Part shown: piece after piece, positions 5,716 to 7,519 of the stretch
How positions within the stretch are numbered: position 1 is the stretch's first letter
Layout: the number at the start of each line of letters is the position of its first letter
NCBI GenBank assembly: GCA_964394335.1
Contig: CAYMVZ010000112.1
Span: 1-7,519, forward strand
DNA from: CAJXCL01 sp964394335
GTDB lineage: Bacteria; Nitrospinota; Nitrospinia; CAJXCL01
Direction of reading: 5' to 3'
Length of the DNA: 7,519 bases
Made by a program: the position numbers and the translations under genes
The notes under the pieces: model-generated
Seen by the model: the letters and a program-made list of their open reading frames with translations, nothing else
What the model was told of the DNA's origin: nothing
Databases searched by the model: none

Positions 5716-7497
5716 TTAAACCCCCTGTAAGTCTTTTAAGTCTTTATCTAATTTCTGAAACTCAGCAACTTTTTTAGAATTAACTGCTTCGATCCTCTGT
5801 TTTATAAGATTTTCAACATCTTTTTGTTTTGCCTTTTTAAAGATTGACTGGATGCAATCCTCCAGTACCTTATCGGGATTATCAAATTCTATGGTTTCCA
5901 TTAAAAGTTCTGTAACAATTTTTCTGATGTTTTCAATAGGTATTAGTTCCACAAATTCTTGTGGTGATAGCTGTTCTTTGGAAATGTTCATGCCAAAAAT
6001 AAATTCAATAACCTCTTTTAAAATGCTGTCAGAGAAGTAGTCGGAATCAATCTTTTTCTTTACTTTTTCAATATTTTCAGGATGTAGAATGATTAACCTG
6101 ACAAGGTTGCGTTCACTCCAGTCAGGAACTTTTTTCTTAATTTTTACTTCTATTTTCGGATCGATTTTAGTTTTTTTTGTTTCACGCTTTTTTTTTAACT
6201 GATCTTGAAGAGACTGCTGAGACACCTGGAAAAGCTCAGAAATTTTTCTAATATATTCTGATAGCTCAATACTATTTTTAATTTTTGCCAAATAAGGCAA
6301 TATAGTACTTAAACCTCTAAGTTTTTCCTCGAGCGAATTTAAATTAACTTTACCGACAATTTTGTTTGCCAGATATTCTATAAATAGTTCTGATTTATTT
6401 ATCTTTTCACTTAATTGTGCTAATCCAAACCGGTTAATAAAGGTATCCGGATCCGTATTTTCCGGCAAATCAACCGCTTTAACATTCAAACCATATTCCA
6501 ATAAAATATCAAATCCTCTGGCCGCAGCTTTATGACCTGCCTCATCAGAATCAAAGAGGAGTATGACATTATTTGTATATCGTTTTATCAAGCCCGCATG
6601 CTTGGATGTAAGTGCGGTTCCACAAGTAGCAAGTACGTTTTCAAAGCCATGCTGGTAAAGAGATATTAAATCAAAATAGCCCTCAACAATTACTACAAAA
6701 CCATTTTTTCGGATGCTTTCTTTTGCAATATTAAATCCGAATAAAGTTTCGCTTTTATTATAAATAACAGATTCTGGAGAGTTAATGTATTTGGGAGTTT
6801 TTTCATTTTGACTGATGTCCCTGCCACCAAAACCTCGAATTTTGGCGTCAAGACCTATGATAGGAAAAATGATCCTGTCCCTAAAGCGGTCATAGTGTCC
6901 TGTTCCAGATTCTTTTAATATAACCAAACCAATTTTTTCTAAATCTTTGAAATCAACATTTTTATTTCTGAAATGTGTTAAAAGAAAATCCCAACCTTTA
7001 GCAGCGTAACCAACTTGAAACTTTTTAATGGTGTCAGAAGAGATATTTCGTTTGTGAAGGTAGTCTTGAGCTGATTTTCCGTATCCTTTAAACAGGTTTT
7101 GATGAAAATATTCCGCAGCGATCCTGTTCAGCGCATAATATTTTTCTTTTTTGTCAGCTTGAGAGCTGTATAAAGATTTTCCACTACTGCCATCAAACCT
7201 TGTGGGAACAGTAATACCATATCTCTTGCCTATCTCTGTTACAGCCTCAGGGAATGAGAAATTATTGAACTTCATTAAAAAAGAAAAAACATTTCCGCCT
7301 TCACCGCAACCAAAGCAGTGATAAATTTGCTTTTCTGAGCTTACGCTAAAAGAAGGGGTTTTTTCCGAATGAAAAGGACATAAGCCGAGAAAGTTTTTCC
7401 CTGATTTTTTAAGAGGGACATGTTCTTCAATAATTTCAACAATATCAGAAGTTGATCTGATTTGTTCTACTATGCTATTAGAGACAAAACCCGTCAA
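5716..7497 (-). CDS. dnaG: DNA primase
   Basis: This 593-residue protein synthesises RNA primers at the replication fork and acts with the DnaB helicase. The N-terminal CHC2 zinc-binding domain has ligands Cys40, His43, Cys61 and Cys64, with CPFHSEKTPSF and YHCFGCGEGGN around them. The catalytic core spans about 120-360: the RNA-polymerase-like part with DRIIFPI, GFGGRDI and KYINSPE (236-242), then the TOPRIM fold with VEGYFD (Glu272), FDSDEAG (Asp316, Asp318) and TDPDTF (Asp349, Asp351). Residues about 460-593 match the helicase-binding C-terminal domain. The start is a TTG at 7497. It is supported because the zinc ligands then fall at exactly the E. coli DnaG positions, and AAGGGG (7508-7513) lies ten bases upstream. 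The frame stays open to the window edge but contains no ATG or GTG. The length is normal. The protein ends at TAA, inside the palindrome GGTTTAAACC (5713-5722). Confidence 0.98.
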   Translation of the reverse strand: MTGFVSNSIVEQIRSTSDIVEIIEEHVPLKKSGKNFLGLCPFHSEKTPSFSVSSEKQIYHCFGCGEGGNVFSFLMKFNNFSFPEAVTEIGKRYGITVPTRFDGSSGKSLYSSQADKKEKYYALNRIAAEYFHQNLFKGYGKSAQDYLHKRNISSDTIKKFQVGYAAKGWDFLLTHFRNKNVDFKDLEKIGLVILKESGTGHYDRFRDRIIFPIIGLDAKIRGFGGRDISQNEKTPKYINSPESVIYNKSETLFGFNIAKESIRKNGFVVIVEGYFDLISLYQHGFENVLATCGTALTSKHAGLIKRYTNNVILLFDSDEAGHKAAARGFDILLEYGLNVKAVDLPENTDPDTFINRFGLAQLSEKINKSELFIEYLANKIVGKVNLNSLEEKLRGLSTILPYLAKIKNSIELSEYIRKISELFQVSQQSLQDQLKKKRETKKTKIDPKIEVKIKKKVPDWSERNLVRLIILHPENIEKVKKKIDSDYFSDSILKEVIEFIFGMNISKEQLSPQEFVELIPIENIRKIVTELLMETIEFDNPDKVLEDCIQSIFKKAKQKDVENLIKQRIEAVNSKKVAEFQKLDKDLKDLQGV

Positions 7498-7507
7498 CAG
7501 CCAATTA

Positions 7508-7513
7508 CCCCTT
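7508..7513 (-). promoter_or_regulatory. Ribosome binding site of dnaG supporting a TTG start
   Basis: AAGGGG on the minus strand lies ten bases before the TTG at 7497. No ATG or GTG is available in frame upstream within the window, and the homology alignment places residue 1 here, so this site decides the start. Confidence 0.6.
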
Positions 7514-7519
7514 ATAAGT

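Noticed and set aside
5713..5722. Perfect palindrome GGTTTAAACC at the dnaG stop, considered as a terminator
   Set aside because: With no loop it could only form a three-pair stem, and rpoD is expected to be read through from dnaG.

Overview
All recognisable genes in this AT-rich window lie on the minus strand, so the window reads from high to low coordinates: dnaG (primase), rpoD (housekeeping sigma factor), a CAT-anticodon tRNA, a large repeat-rich lipoprotein gene, an exported SUMF1/FGE-fold protein gene, and a second CAT-anticodon tRNA. dnaG followed by rpoD is the core of the bacterial macromolecular-synthesis operon. The sigma factor's region 2-4 sequence, for example the stretch ending in PIGEEENSHLGDFIEDK, resembles that of Desulfobacterota and related proteobacteria-like lineages such as SAR324 or Nitrospinota. 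Two signal peptides, one with a lipobox, fit a Gram-negative, diderm cell. The exact lineage cannot be fixed from this sequence alone.

Region 5645-7519 holds dnaG with its zinc-finger, TOPRIM and helicase-binding parts, starting at a TTG codon near the window edge. Region 3914-5644 is rpoD, 71 bases downstream of dnaG. The rpoD stop is followed after 45 bases by a tRNA (3796-3868) whose acceptor stem carries the C4-G69/C5-G68 pairs used by TilS, so it is most likely the lysidine-modified tRNA-Ile2 that reads AUA. Region 3605-3795 is non-coding and holds a plausible promoter for the next gene.

Region 1190-3604 encodes an 804-residue lipoprotein: lipobox, PDZ domain without a protease domain, a helical acidic/lysine-rich middle, and a C-terminal half made of twelve 25-31-residue repeats built on D-x-x-G-[DN]-D-x-Y plus Q-G-x-G. 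I do not recognise this architecture as a named family. It is the best candidate for something undescribed here. After a 146-base gap with three inverted repeats, one of which buries the ribosome binding site, comes a 281-residue exported SUMF1-like protein that lacks the catalytic cysteine pair of true formylglycine-generating enzyme. The window ends with an elongator-type tRNA-Met (8-81).

The dnaG-rpoD-tRNA part is core information processing. The two exported proteins form a separate cell-envelope module inserted between two tRNA genes. No mobile element, CRISPR array or rRNA was seen.
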